In this document: positions 18,039 to 26,296 of the stretch, piece after piece
How positions within the stretch are numbered: the stretch's first letter is position 1
Layout of the letters: each line of letters starts with the position of its first letter
Origin: Pelagomonas calceolata
Lineage: Eukaryota > Sar > Pelagophyceae > Pelagomonadales > Pelagomonadaceae
DNA: 64,000 bases
Assembly (NCBI GenBank): GCA_918797485.1
Contig: CAKKNE010000005.1
Location: 2,728,001-2,792,000, forward strand
Direction of reading: 5' to 3'
The notes under the pieces: model-generated
Told to the model about the DNA's origin: nothing
Seen by the model: only the letters and a program-made list of their open reading frames with translations
Databases searched by the model: none
Translations under genes and position numbers: made by a program

Positions 18039-19111
18039 ATGGGCTCGAAGCAGCAGGTCCCCGACGGCATGCTCATCGGCCCGAAGAATCCTATAATAGA
18101 GGAAGCCTTGGGCGACCGGCTCGTAGGCGGCAAGCGCGAGGCCGCGGAGTTAAGTGTGGCGGACTTCGACGGTAGTAGGTGGAAGCTCGTCTGCACGCCG
18201 GACCAACCGAACATCGCCACGGTCCATTTGGATGTGGGCGGGTGGGCCGAGATCGAAAAAGTAGGCGGGAGAGCCGTACTAGAAAGTCTGTACGCGGGCA
18301 TGGTCGTCGAGCCGGCTCCTACCTACAAGGTCGCGGTCTCGGTGGACTGCGACGCGTGCCAAGAGAAAGAAGCGACCCTCGAGAAGATGATTTTGCTCAA
18401 GCGCCACTTAGTGGGCGCTCCTTTCACGCAGAAGTTCGAAGCTCTGGCCCAAGGCGCAGCGCAACAGGGCCCGGTCGTTACGATACCGTGGCGCGACTCG
18501 GGCGAGGCCGTTTACGTGCTGGCCCGTGTGGAAAGCAACCAGTGAGCGCGCCGTCGAGTGGCGAGGACCCGGCATCGCCACGCCGTCGAGCAGGCGTCGC
18601 GTCGATGGCGTAAATTTGGATGTCCACGCAGGTGCTGACGCAGAACGACCCCGCTCAACCTCAGAACTACGATAGGGTCTGCGTCGTCTATTCGGTGGAC
18701 TTCCCCGACGAGACCGACCGGGCCATGTGCCGCATCTTGCTGCAGCAGTTCGCGGAGCAGCACCGCAAAATAGGCGCCGCGCCGCCCGTCACGTTCTCGG
18801 AGGCGAAGAACCCGCCCCTGGAGATTAGACCGCTGGTGGGAGCGAAGCAGGAGGGCTTCGTCGGCTACGTGTCGCTGACGGTCTTCGCGCGCCACGTTGA
18901 CTCTACGGAAAAACTCGCCAAGAAGGTCGACCTGTGCCTCGCCTTCCGCCACTACCTGCACTACCACATCAAGGCCGCCAAGACGAACCTCCACATGCGC
19001 ATGCGCCGCAAGGTGCGCGGCTGGCTCCAGGTGCTGAACCGCGCGGCGCTCGCGTCCGAGGCGCCCAGGGAGAAGAAGACGATCTCGGGGCGCACGTTTA
19101 CCAGGAAGTAG
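18039..19111 (+). CDS. ARPC2: Arp2/3 complex subunit 2 (p34), two exons
   Basis: Exon 1 is 18039-18515 and exon 2 is 18632-19111, phase 0, about 318 aa (family about 300). Landmarks: PNIATVHLDVGGWAEI, FEALAQGAA, DRVCVVYSVDFPDETDRAM, LLQQFAEQHRKIG, VTFSEAKNPPLEIRP, GFVGYVSLTVFARH, and the very conserved FRHYLHYHIKAAKTNLHMRM with RRKVRGWLQVLNRA. ARPC2 with ARPC4 forms the clamp core of the Arp2/3 complex, which nucleates branched actin filaments. The junction chosen, GEAVY to VLTQNDP, follows from the introner's target duplication and fits the family better than the alternative donor at 18528. Confidence 0.93.
18516..18631 (+). mobile_element. Introner element forming the ARPC2 intron (inverted orientation)
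   Basis: The element 18524-18631 starts CCGTGTGGAAAGCAACCAGT and ends GGATGTCCACGCAG. It is flanked by the near-perfect 8-bp duplication GTGCTGGC (18516) and GTGCTGAC (18632). Its interior matches the intron at 24890-25023 in reverse complement, so it is inserted in the opposite orientation to the coding strand, yet supplies GT...AG. Confidence 0.83.
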
Positions 19112-19233
19112 GTCAGGCGCGGAGGGGGTACCTGGCGTAACTTATCTTACCCGATTTCTCTTTTGTGGGTCGCGTCGACTGGCGTCGGGGCGCGATCAGG
19201 AGAGTAGATGGCAATAGTCCTATCACAATACCA

Positions 19234-20025
19234 TTACCCGTGCGCCGGGAGGCCGAAGACTTCTCTGAACAGCGCCGCGTTGCGCCGCCCCGCCCCCGAG
19301 TCCCCCATCGCGAAGACGACGTGTTCCACGTCGCCGCGCGCCGCCGCCGCTCGCACCTCGTCGCGGAACGCCGCCGCGACGAGGGCCGCGTCGTTCCCGA
19401 ACGCGCCGCACCCCCACGCCCCCAGCACGAGTCTTCGGTGCCCATGAGCCGCGGCCGTGACCAGCACGCTGCGTACCTTTCGCCGCAGCGCGCCGACGTC
19501 GCCGCCGACGTCGCGGAGGGCGGCGGCGACGACGGCGCACGGGATCGCGGGCACCAACCAGTTAAGGTCTTTCGCCCAGAAAACAGCAACGTCGGGGACG
19601 TACACGCAGCTCTCCTTGCCCGGCATGTAGCCGCCGCCGCCCACATCAGCAAAATGTGCCTCTAGCTTCAGCCCCAGCGTCGACGTGCGGCATAGCGCCT
19701 CCTCTTGGGTCCCTTGCTGCTTCGACCGCCACGACCCGCCGGGGTTCGAATCCGACGCGAAGTCGAGCACGCACCCGCCGGCTGCCCCGGCCTGCACCAA
19801 GGCCTCGAACGCGCCGAGACTCACGACCTCCACCGGGCAGTCCGCGGAGCCCCGCGCCTCCACGGGCAGCTGCCCCAGTGGGTCGCGGTAGGTCACGGCC
19901 TTCCCTTTTCGTCCGCCCAGCAACTTGTGCTTCGCGACGTGCTGCACCGCCTCCTCCGCCGACGGCGGGGTGCCTGCGTCGGCCCCGCTGCTTGCCTTGC
20001 CTTTGCTCTTCCTGTCCTTACCCAT
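19234..20025 (-). CDS. Microbial-type PARG-like macrodomain protein (TIGR02452/DUF2263 type)
   Basis: 263 aa from ATG 20025. After a Lys-rich start come the signatures of bacterial-type poly(ADP-ribose) glycohydrolase/DUF2263 proteins: CVLDFASDSNPGGSWRS, then GTQEEALCRTSTLGL (the QEE catalytic loop following the Gly-rich NPGG loop), GYMPGKESCVYVPDVAVFW and RRLVLGAWGCGAFGNDA near the end. This macrodomain fold removes ADP-ribose chains. The QEE glutamates and NPGG loop are intact, so activity is plausible. Divergent from the MORN gene, with the promoter repeat between them. Confidence 0.85.
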   Translation of the reverse strand: MGKDRKSKGKASSGADAGTPPSAEEAVQHVAKHKLLGGRKGKAVTYRDPLGQLPVEARGSADCPVEVVSLGAFEALVQAGAAGGCVLDFASDSNPGGSWRSKQQGTQEEALCRTSTLGLKLEAHFADVGGGGYMPGKESCVYVPDVAVFWAKDLNWLVPAIPCAVVAAALRDVGGDVGALRRKVRSVLVTAAAHGHRRLVLGAWGCGAFGNDAALVAAAFRDEVRAAAARGDVEHVVFAMGDSGAGRRNAALFREVFGLPAHG

Positions 20026-20117
20026 GGCTGCGTTTTGTGCTTTGCTCTGCACAAGCTGACGTGCCAGGCTGCCCCAACGCGCGCGATGCACACTCTCCAA
20101 GATCCTCAGGAATAATC

Positions 20118-20140
20118 CTAGTGTCTTACTGGACGCTAGC
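20118..20140 (+). promoter_or_regulatory. 23-bp promoter inverted repeat, copy 6
   Basis: Two central mismatches (TTACTGGACGCTAGC end). It is 93 bp from the PARG-like start and 136 bp from the MORN start, in a divergent promoter. Confidence 0.65.
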
Positions 20141-20275
20141 TTTCAGCGCAGCGCCGGCTGCCCGGCCGACCGCACGGCTGCCCTACAAGGCAAGACCTGA
20201 CGGCAGCCTAAGGAAGCGGCCCACGACCCAATCCAAAGCGCGAGGTAGGCGCCCGGCGCGCGGCGCACAGCAACC

Positions 20276-22807
20276 ATGGCCGGCGTCGAGATCCCCTTCG
20301 TGGCCAAGACCATCGATCCCGACGCCATTAAAGGAGGGAGCAAAGCCGCCCGCAGAAAGGAGGTCGCGAAGAGAAAGTGGCATAATGAGTTGATCAGGTT
20401 CGAGGCGCAGTTCCCGAACGGCGATACCGAGAAGTTTAGATTGCCGCGCCAGAAGTGCGACGAGCGGTCCTTGCAGCAATTTATATTTCGGACGAAGCAG
20501 CCCTTTCTCATAGACTACCTGCAGGAAGCTTCTAGTGGAGAAATTATATATCCTGGCGAGGCTCTTGCGAAGTGTCGAGTACGACCGGCGGAGTACAAAG
20601 TGATACCCAAGCCCGTGCGAGAAGTTGATGATGCAGCAGATAAAGAAGGCTACGAAGGGAGTCTAGCTCTTGTATTAGAAAACGTGCCCGTCCAAAATGA
20701 TGCTACGGGCCACGACGTCCGCGCCGAGGATATCCGAGAATGGCTCATGTTCGGCATCCAGGAGGAGGATCCTGATGTACGGGCAGCCGTAGGTAGGGTG
20801 GAAGTCGTCCAGGCGGAAATCGAGGAGGTGAAACGGGCGATGAGAGATGTCCCATTCCTAGAAATGTTCGACGCCCACGGGAAACCTCTCAAAGACGAGG
20901 AGGCCGACGATGAAAGAGCCGTCAAATATCAGGAATGCTCGGAACAGAAGGAGCAGTTCGAGAAGAAGCTGGAGCAGGCCAAATTACATGCGCAAGAAGT
21001 GATCATGGAGCGAGATAAAACACCTATCGTACTTACGAGTACGGAAGAAGATAAAGCATGGACGGGCCACAATAATGGCACGAAGGCCTGGTACGTCTCG
21101 TTCCAGACAGATGAAGCGTGGCAGCTCGAGGAGTGGATTAGTGGCAAGCAGGACTGGGACGGCGTCAAGCTGGCGTTGGCCCATGCCGTGGATTCCGAGG
21201 AGGGCAACTACAAGGAGACGCTGCCGCCCTGGGCGGGTCGCGGCATGGTGCCGGATGGTTCTAAACCCTACTTGCCGGACTACCAACCTTATGTGGTCAA
21301 CATGGCGGCCGTGTATGTGAGACGGGTCGAACATGGGTTTGGCGTGCTGAAAAGCGCGCCTGGTCCCGAACTACCGTTTGAAGGGCCTTTCCGCTATTAC
21401 CACGGCCAGTTCCACGCGGGCCAGATCCACGGGCGAGGCGTCGAGTACACTGATACTACAGTATTTTCAGGACTGTATAGAAAAGGTATGCGCTGGGGCA
21501 AAGGGAGGATGGACTACTGTGGAGGCGATGCCTATGACGGGGATTTCGGCGCGGAAATTAATCTGCGGAAGTCGATATTACCGGAGGGCAACGCCTACGA
21601 GTCCGGCGTGCCGCACGGCCAGGGGCGACGCGTCTTCGCGGACGGGAGCGTGTACGAGGGGCAATTTAAGGAAGGTAGGATTACCGGACAAGGGAGGTAT
21701 GAGTCGGCATTGGGCGAGGTCATGGAGGGGCACTTTCGCGAAGGCATGCTCCAGGGAAAAGGGTACATCAAGACGATCACGGGCGAGACTTATACCGGAG
21801 ATTTCGTGGACGGCGAGTATCACGGGTTAGGTACCTATACGAACGAAAAGCGAGGTGAAACGTATAAAGGGGCCTGGCGACGGGGCCAGAGGTCGGGAAG
21901 AGGCACGGAGACCTTCGCGGACGGCTCGGAGTACGACGGCTACTTTTTTTTGGATAAGCGGAGTGGACACGGCGTGCTCAAGTACGGGAAAGTAGGGTAT
22001 GTCAAACCTAGGAAACGAAGGGCCGATCTGTCGCCACGAACGACGGAGCGGTTAGATCGGGAAGAGGAAGAAGCTCGAGTACAAGCCGAGGAGGATGTGA
22101 AAAATGCGCGTATTAGCGACAAAGTTGCTTTATCTGATTTCGAACATAGATACGAGGGCCAGTGGCTGGCTGGCTATCACAGGATGATGGGTTCGCACTA
22201 CTTTGCGAGGAGTGGCAACTACTATTATACGATGGACGCGGATAGGGGCAAAGCATATTATCCCTTTCTGACGTCGTTGCAGCCGCGGCAAGAGCGCAAG
22301 CGCGCGAAAGACGCGCGACTGAGACAGAAGCACATCGATCTCGATAGAGCCTTCCGGGAGGAGATCATCCGCAAGAAGGAAAAAGTTTTTAGACAACAAC
22401 GGCGGCACGCGCGGCATGCGCTCAAGTCGGATCATTTTGAGCCCTTCACGGACGCGGCCATCGAGGCTCGTCAGACCTTACGACGCATGAGGTTGGAGAA
22501 TTTGGTGGCCAAGTCGAAGATTACGCCGGCCCACGCGACGGCCGTGGCTACGACGAACCGACTCGGGGCGGCTGCTCTCAGTGTTAATGAGGCGGCTCTA
22601 CCACACGAGGAGTGGGTCGCGGAGAATCCTTTGTCGAAAGCCGTGCGGTCGGACTTCGAGGAGTTGGAAGAGAGGAGGCGTACGGTCAACCTCAAAGCGT
22701 CGCTCGAGGCGGCGCGCCAGAAGATCATCCGGCGCGAGGAGGCGCAGAAGGACAAGCTCGGTGGGGGGAGCGCGCCGAACTCTCGACCGGCGACGCGTGG
22801 CTCGTAA
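20276..22807 (+). CDS. MORN-repeat protein
   Basis: 843 aa, single exon. The N-terminal 330 residues are charged and partly coiled coil (QKEQFEKKLEQAKLHAQEV). Roughly residues 365-575 hold about eight MORN repeats (YDGDFG, YEGQFKEGRITGQGRY, MEGHFREGMLQGKGY, YTGDFVDGEYHGLGTY, YKGAWRRGQRSGRGTE, YDGYFFLDKRSGHGVL). The C-terminal 250 residues are basic helical (ERKRAKDARLRQKHIDLDRA). MORN proteins bind lipids or act as scaffolds, often in cilia or cortical structures. No kinase or SET domain is attached. An axonemal role is possible but not shown. Confidence 0.85.
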   Translation: MAGVEIPFVAKTIDPDAIKGGSKAARRKEVAKRKWHNELIRFEAQFPNGDTEKFRLPRQKCDERSLQQFIFRTKQPFLIDYLQEASSGEIIYPGEALAKCRVRPAEYKVIPKPVREVDDAADKEGYEGSLALVLENVPVQNDATGHDVRAEDIREWLMFGIQEEDPDVRAAVGRVEVVQAEIEEVKRAMRDVPFLEMFDAHGKPLKDEEADDERAVKYQECSEQKEQFEKKLEQAKLHAQEVIMERDKTPIVLTSTEEDKAWTGHNNGTKAWYVSFQTDEAWQLEEWISGKQDWDGVKLALAHAVDSEEGNYKETLPPWAGRGMVPDGSKPYLPDYQPYVVNMAAVYVRRVEHGFGVLKSAPGPELPFEGPFRYYHGQFHAGQIHGRGVEYTDTTVFSGLYRKGMRWGKGRMDYCGGDAYDGDFGAEINLRKSILPEGNAYESGVPHGQGRRVFADGSVYEGQFKEGRITGQGRYESALGEVMEGHFREGMLQGKGYIKTITGETYTGDFVDGEYHGLGTYTNEKRGETYKGAWRRGQRSGRGTETFADGSEYDGYFFLDKRSGHGVLKYGKVGYVKPRKRRADLSPRTTERLDREEEEARVQAEEDVKNARISDKVALSDFEHRYEGQWLAGYHRMMGSHYFARSGNYYYTMDADRGKAYYPFLTSLQPRQERKRAKDARLRQKHIDLDRAFREEIIRKKEKVFRQQRRHARHALKSDHFEPFTDAAIEARQTLRRMRLENLVAKSKITPAHATAVATTNRLGAAALSVNEAALPHEEWVAENPLSKAVRSDFEELEERRRTVNLKASLEAARQKIIRREEAQKDKLGGGSAPNSRPATRGS

Positions 22808-22851
22808 GCTTGTGTTGTGTTTCTTCTGTGCCAGTGCGACTAGTGGGCGCG

Positions 22852-22872
22852 TCGGGGACCGCGCGTCCCCGA
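22852..22872 (+). other. GC-rich perfect hairpin after the MORN gene
   Basis: TCGGGGAC and GTCCCCGA form an 8-bp perfect stem around a 5-nt loop, 45 nt after the stop codon. It could structure the 3' UTR or mark the transcript end; by chance it is not exceptional in GC-rich DNA. Confidence 0.35.
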
Positions 22873-23010
22873 TCTCGCGCGGGCGGGCGCGCTCGCCTTC
22901 CAGAGGCATAGAGGAGTGGGCGAAAGGGTTAGCAAGGGTGCGTCGGGTGCGTCTAGACCTCGAGGGAAAACCTGATTTTTCCTGGGCTTAGGACACCGTG
23001 CAAGTTACCG

Positions 23011-24237
23011 ATGGACGAGATTTATGTGTGGGTCGACTTCGCGTCGATCCCGCAAAAGTGCAAGCCGGTCCAGCGGTTACTTGTTTACTCTTTACCTTGC
23101 ATTGCGTCCGCCGTCGACGTGTTTTTGGTGGCGGCGCCTCATGCGAAACATCTAGTGACGCGGGAAAAGTGCTCTTCTCGCTCTTATCGGTCGCGGACGT
23201 GGTGCCGGGCCGAGGTCTTCGCGCATTGCGCTCGTCGAGGTGTCGACGTCATGTTCTACGCGACGGAGCGAGGCATCAAGCCCATGTTCCCGAAATTACG
23301 ATTAGCGACGACGCCTCGACCGCCGCAACGAAGTCTCTTGGTGCCGGAAGGCCACGAAATGCCGCGCGAACCTACAACTCCGGGCCGCGGCCTGACGCGG
23401 GACCGCTACTCGTCGACGTCCGACGCGTCCACGCGGAGCGTCACGCGGCCGTCGGCGGCCCTGTCGGACGGGTCCAGCATCATGGTCGGCGGCGACGGCG
23501 CCGAGACGCCTAAACCCCGAATTCCCCACGAGACCGAGGGGCCCGCCGCGGACCAGGCTAGACAGTTTAGAGAATGCCTCGACGTCGTCCACGGCAACCT
23601 GACGTGCTGCGCCTGCCGCCATGCATCGGGCCAACCTTGTGATAGAGAAGAATTGGTGCTGCCGATCATGGGCCTGTTCGCGGAGATTTACCGCGACCGC
23701 CACGGCGAGACGCGGGATTTGTACGAGGCGATGTTCGCCGACGGCTCGAGCGTGGACGACTACTTCCCGTCGCACTTCGACTACGAGACGCCCTTTGGCC
23801 AGGTCGTGCGCAAGCCGTTGTTCGGGGACCTGCCGCGGGCGATCATGGACCGCGTGGACCGGGAGCACGGCACGGAGATCGACACCTCGAAGTACCTCAC
23901 GCCCGGCGCGGACGCGCGCTTCACGGCGCCCCTCGACGAGCAGCTGTCGAACCCGCGCAAATTAGGAAGACCGCGGCTCTTCCGCCAGCGGACGTCCAAG
24001 AGCGCGCCGGACGACGTCGACGCCATGACGACGGTCACCTCGTTCGCCTCGTCGACGCGGGCCTCGTCGGGGCGCGTCGTCACCGACGCCGGCACGACGA
24101 CGCCGGAGCGGACGCCGGCCTCGCCGCCGGAGCAGGTCGCCGGCCTCGCGGAGCGCCGGTCGAAGCGCTCCGCCGTCGTGCGCCTGGCGTCGGCTCCTCT
24201 TCTGGACGTCGTGGACGACGAACCCCTGTCCCCATGA
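23011..24237 (+). CDS. Unrecognised protein with a conserved N-terminal VWVDFASIPQ domain
   Basis: 408 aa from ATG 23011, with the frame open a little further up (to about 22957). Residues 5-85 (YVWVDFASIPQKC, VYSLPCIASAVDVFLV, TWCRAEVFAHCARR) resemble a domain common in pelagophyte and oomycete proteins in which W.D...IPQ is followed by a second segment ending R.WCR.E. In those, an SHRW-type strand normally precedes the start seen here, so an upstream exon may be missing. The C-terminal half is Arg/Ser/Thr-rich and disordered. No function can be assigned. Confidence 0.6.
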   Translation: MDEIYVWVDFASIPQKCKPVQRLLVYSLPCIASAVDVFLVAAPHAKHLVTREKCSSRSYRSRTWCRAEVFAHCARRGVDVMFYATERGIKPMFPKLRLATTPRPPQRSLLVPEGHEMPREPTTPGRGLTRDRYSSTSDASTRSVTRPSAALSDGSSIMVGGDGAETPKPRIPHETEGPAADQARQFRECLDVVHGNLTCCACRHASGQPCDREELVLPIMGLFAEIYRDRHGETRDLYEAMFADGSSVDDYFPSHFDYETPFGQVVRKPLFGDLPRAIMDRVDREHGTEIDTSKYLTPGADARFTAPLDEQLSNPRKLGRPRLFRQRTSKSAPDDVDAMTTVTSFASSTRASSGRVVTDAGTTTPERTPASPPEQVAGLAERRSKRSAVVRLASAPLLDVVDDEPLSP

Positions 24238-24325
24238 TGTTTTCCACCTCGACCGACCCCTCCCCCGTTCGGTGTAAGACGCTTGTTTTTCGTGATCTTT
24301 GTTGTGTGCTCCGATGCCTGTATCC

Positions 24326-24348
24326 CTAGTATGTCTCGATACGCTAGC
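24326..24348 (+). promoter_or_regulatory. 23-bp promoter inverted repeat, copy 7 (diverged centre)
   Basis: The ends CTAGT and ACGCTAGC are kept over exactly 23 bp; the centre differs (about 15 of 23 match consensus). It lies 134 bp upstream of the EEP nuclease ATG. Confidence 0.55.
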
Positions 24349-24481
24349 TGGCTCCTTTGCCGTTTGCCGTCCTTGCGCAGCATCCTCGTTGCGTAGGCAT
24401 CAGGCGTGCAAGCCAGATCGCTGACAGGCGGCAGCGCTGCAACCTGCACGCGGCACGACGTCGCCGCGACCGCTCCTTGCA

Positions 24482-25839
24482 ATGCTGCTGCTCGCCGGCC
24501 GGGCGCGCGGCCTCGCGGCGCTGCGCGTCGGCCCAGTGGGGGCGAGGCGCGTGAAAGCTGTGGCGCTCGGCGGCGCGGCGCTCATGGCGACGCAGCAGAA
24601 GGAGGCCGACTGCGCCGCGGGCCAAAACCTGAGGGTCGCGTCGTACAACGTCCTGAGTTCGAAGCTCTGCGAGCCGGGCTACTTCATAAAGTGCGCCAAG
24701 GAGAATTTGGACCCGCCCACGCGCCTGAAGCGCGTCCAGGCTCTCTTAGAAACAGAAACTAAAAAGAACGCCGTCGTCTGCCTGCAAGAAGTCTCGAGGG
24801 AGTGGTCCGGCGACCTCCACGCGTTCTTCGCGCGGCAGGGCTACCAGTTCACGACGGGGTTGTACGGGAACCCTTTTAATGGATACATGGTGCGCGGCAG
24901 TGCATAAATCAAAATTTCACGGCGCGGTCGTGCTGAATCGTCACGTCGACCTCCACGCCATCGACGCGACGCCTGCTCGATAGCGTGGCGATCCGCCCGA
25001 CTCACTGGTTGATTTATGCACAGGGTGTTGCATTAGCCTGGCCCCAGGACAAGTACGACCTCGTCACGATCGACTGCGCGCGGCTGTCCGACGACGTCCA
25101 GGAGGCCAGACAAAAGTGGGAGAAGCGCGAAGAAATTACGGGCATCCGAAAACTCGCCTCGAACCTGAAAATACGACTAAAAAACGTCGTCTCCGCGTTA
25201 ACGTCCTCGTTAGAATACGAGCGCCCGCCCTTCGACGGCTGGAAGGAGGCGCGCAAGAAGCACAACGTCCTCGTGACGGCCACACTGCAACCGAAGAAGG
25301 GCGGCGACGCGTTTTGTGTCGGTACTTATCATATGCCGTGCTTGTTCGGCTCGGTGGATAAAGAGCGCGTCATGGTCATCCACGCTTCCCTAGCTGCAGC
25401 ACGGGTCAAGAAGGTCGCGGCTGGTAAAAGATATGTACTCTGTGGTGATTTCAATATAAAACCGTATGATGCCTGCTACCAGTTATTGACGCAAGGGTCC
25501 TTGTCTGGGGAATTTGCCGATCGAACGCCGACGAAGCCGGACGGGGACGTTGTCGCAGGCAACTTCTCGTCTTCCGTAGATCCTCCGTTGAAGTCGGCCT
25601 ACGTGCTGGCCAACGGGAAAGAACCAGATTTTACGAACTTTGCTTACACGAAACCGATGGGCGACGCCATGGACGCCTTCGTCGAGACGCTCGACTATGT
25701 GTTTCTGGGGCCGGGCTGGGCCGTGAACTCGGTTTTGGATACTGTTCCTGCTTCGGCGATCGACCGGTCGAAGCCGTACCCTACTTCCACTCAACCGTCG
25801 GACCACTGCATGATCGCGGCGGACTTGCAGATGGTGTAG
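24482..25839 (+). CDS. Endonuclease/exonuclease/phosphatase-family protein (two exons)
   Basis: Exon 1 is 24482-24889 and exon 2 is 25024-25839, both phase 0, about 407 aa. Motifs of the EEP fold appear in order: VASYNVLSS, VVCLQEVSREW (catalytic Glu), GNPFNGYM joined to GVALAWP, FCVGTYHMPC, VLCGDFNIKP, ETLDYVFLG and PSDHCMIAADL (catalytic Asp-His). CCR4-type deadenylases, 2',5'-phosphodiesterases and Angel-like proteins share this pattern; the first is favoured by the SYNVLS and LQEV context but not proven. The N-terminus (MLLLAGRARGLAALRVG) may be an organelle presequence. The intron is an introner. Confidence 0.87.
24890..25023 (+). mobile_element. Introner element forming the EEP intron
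   Basis: The element 24898-25023 starts CAGTGCATAAATCAA and ends TTGATTTATGCACAG, a near-perfect 15-bp terminal inverted repeat. Donor GT at 24890 lies just upstream, in the position of the target duplication, which is decayed (GTGCGCGG versus GGTGTTGC). AG at 25022-25023 is the element end. The interior matches the ARPC2 introner in reverse orientation. Confidence 0.85.
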
Positions 25840-26296
25840 TAACCTTGTTTCTCGCGTAGTTTCGCTTCGACTGGACACTCGCCGGCATCCGCCGGGGAGG
25901 AGTCACTTTGTGTCCAACCCCGGGTAGGACGGATCCGTACGGACCGGTCGGTCCGGTCCCCGGCTGTCAAAACCCGCGCGCAACGACTGAACACGTAGAA
26001 GGCGTTCTATCCCTCGGATGCGTGTCTTCGGAAGCCTGTACAGCTATCAGCGGCGCTTTCGCATCGCTCGACCCCATTTTTGCAGACGCATGCGCAGACT
26101 GCTATAGACGAGCCATTCGCGAGCCTAACCGGTGCAGCCAGGCAGCAGCAGCACGCGCACTACGCCTCAGAGAGCTGAAGGCATCGTTGCGAAAGCCAGA
26201 GCTCCTTCGCTGTCGTCCACGACGACGTTTAGCATAGCTGCTCTCGCATCAACCCAGTGATACGCCGCCGCTGCCAGCACTAGACGCGCAGCAGCG
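25840..26296. other. Intergenic region, palindrome-rich stretch
   Basis: No gene seen in about 460 bases. The stretch 25921-25965 is built of overlapping GGATCC, CGTACG, ACCGGT and GGTCCGGTCC palindromes. There is no copy of the 23-bp promoter repeat upstream of the dehydrogenase. Confidence 0.45.
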
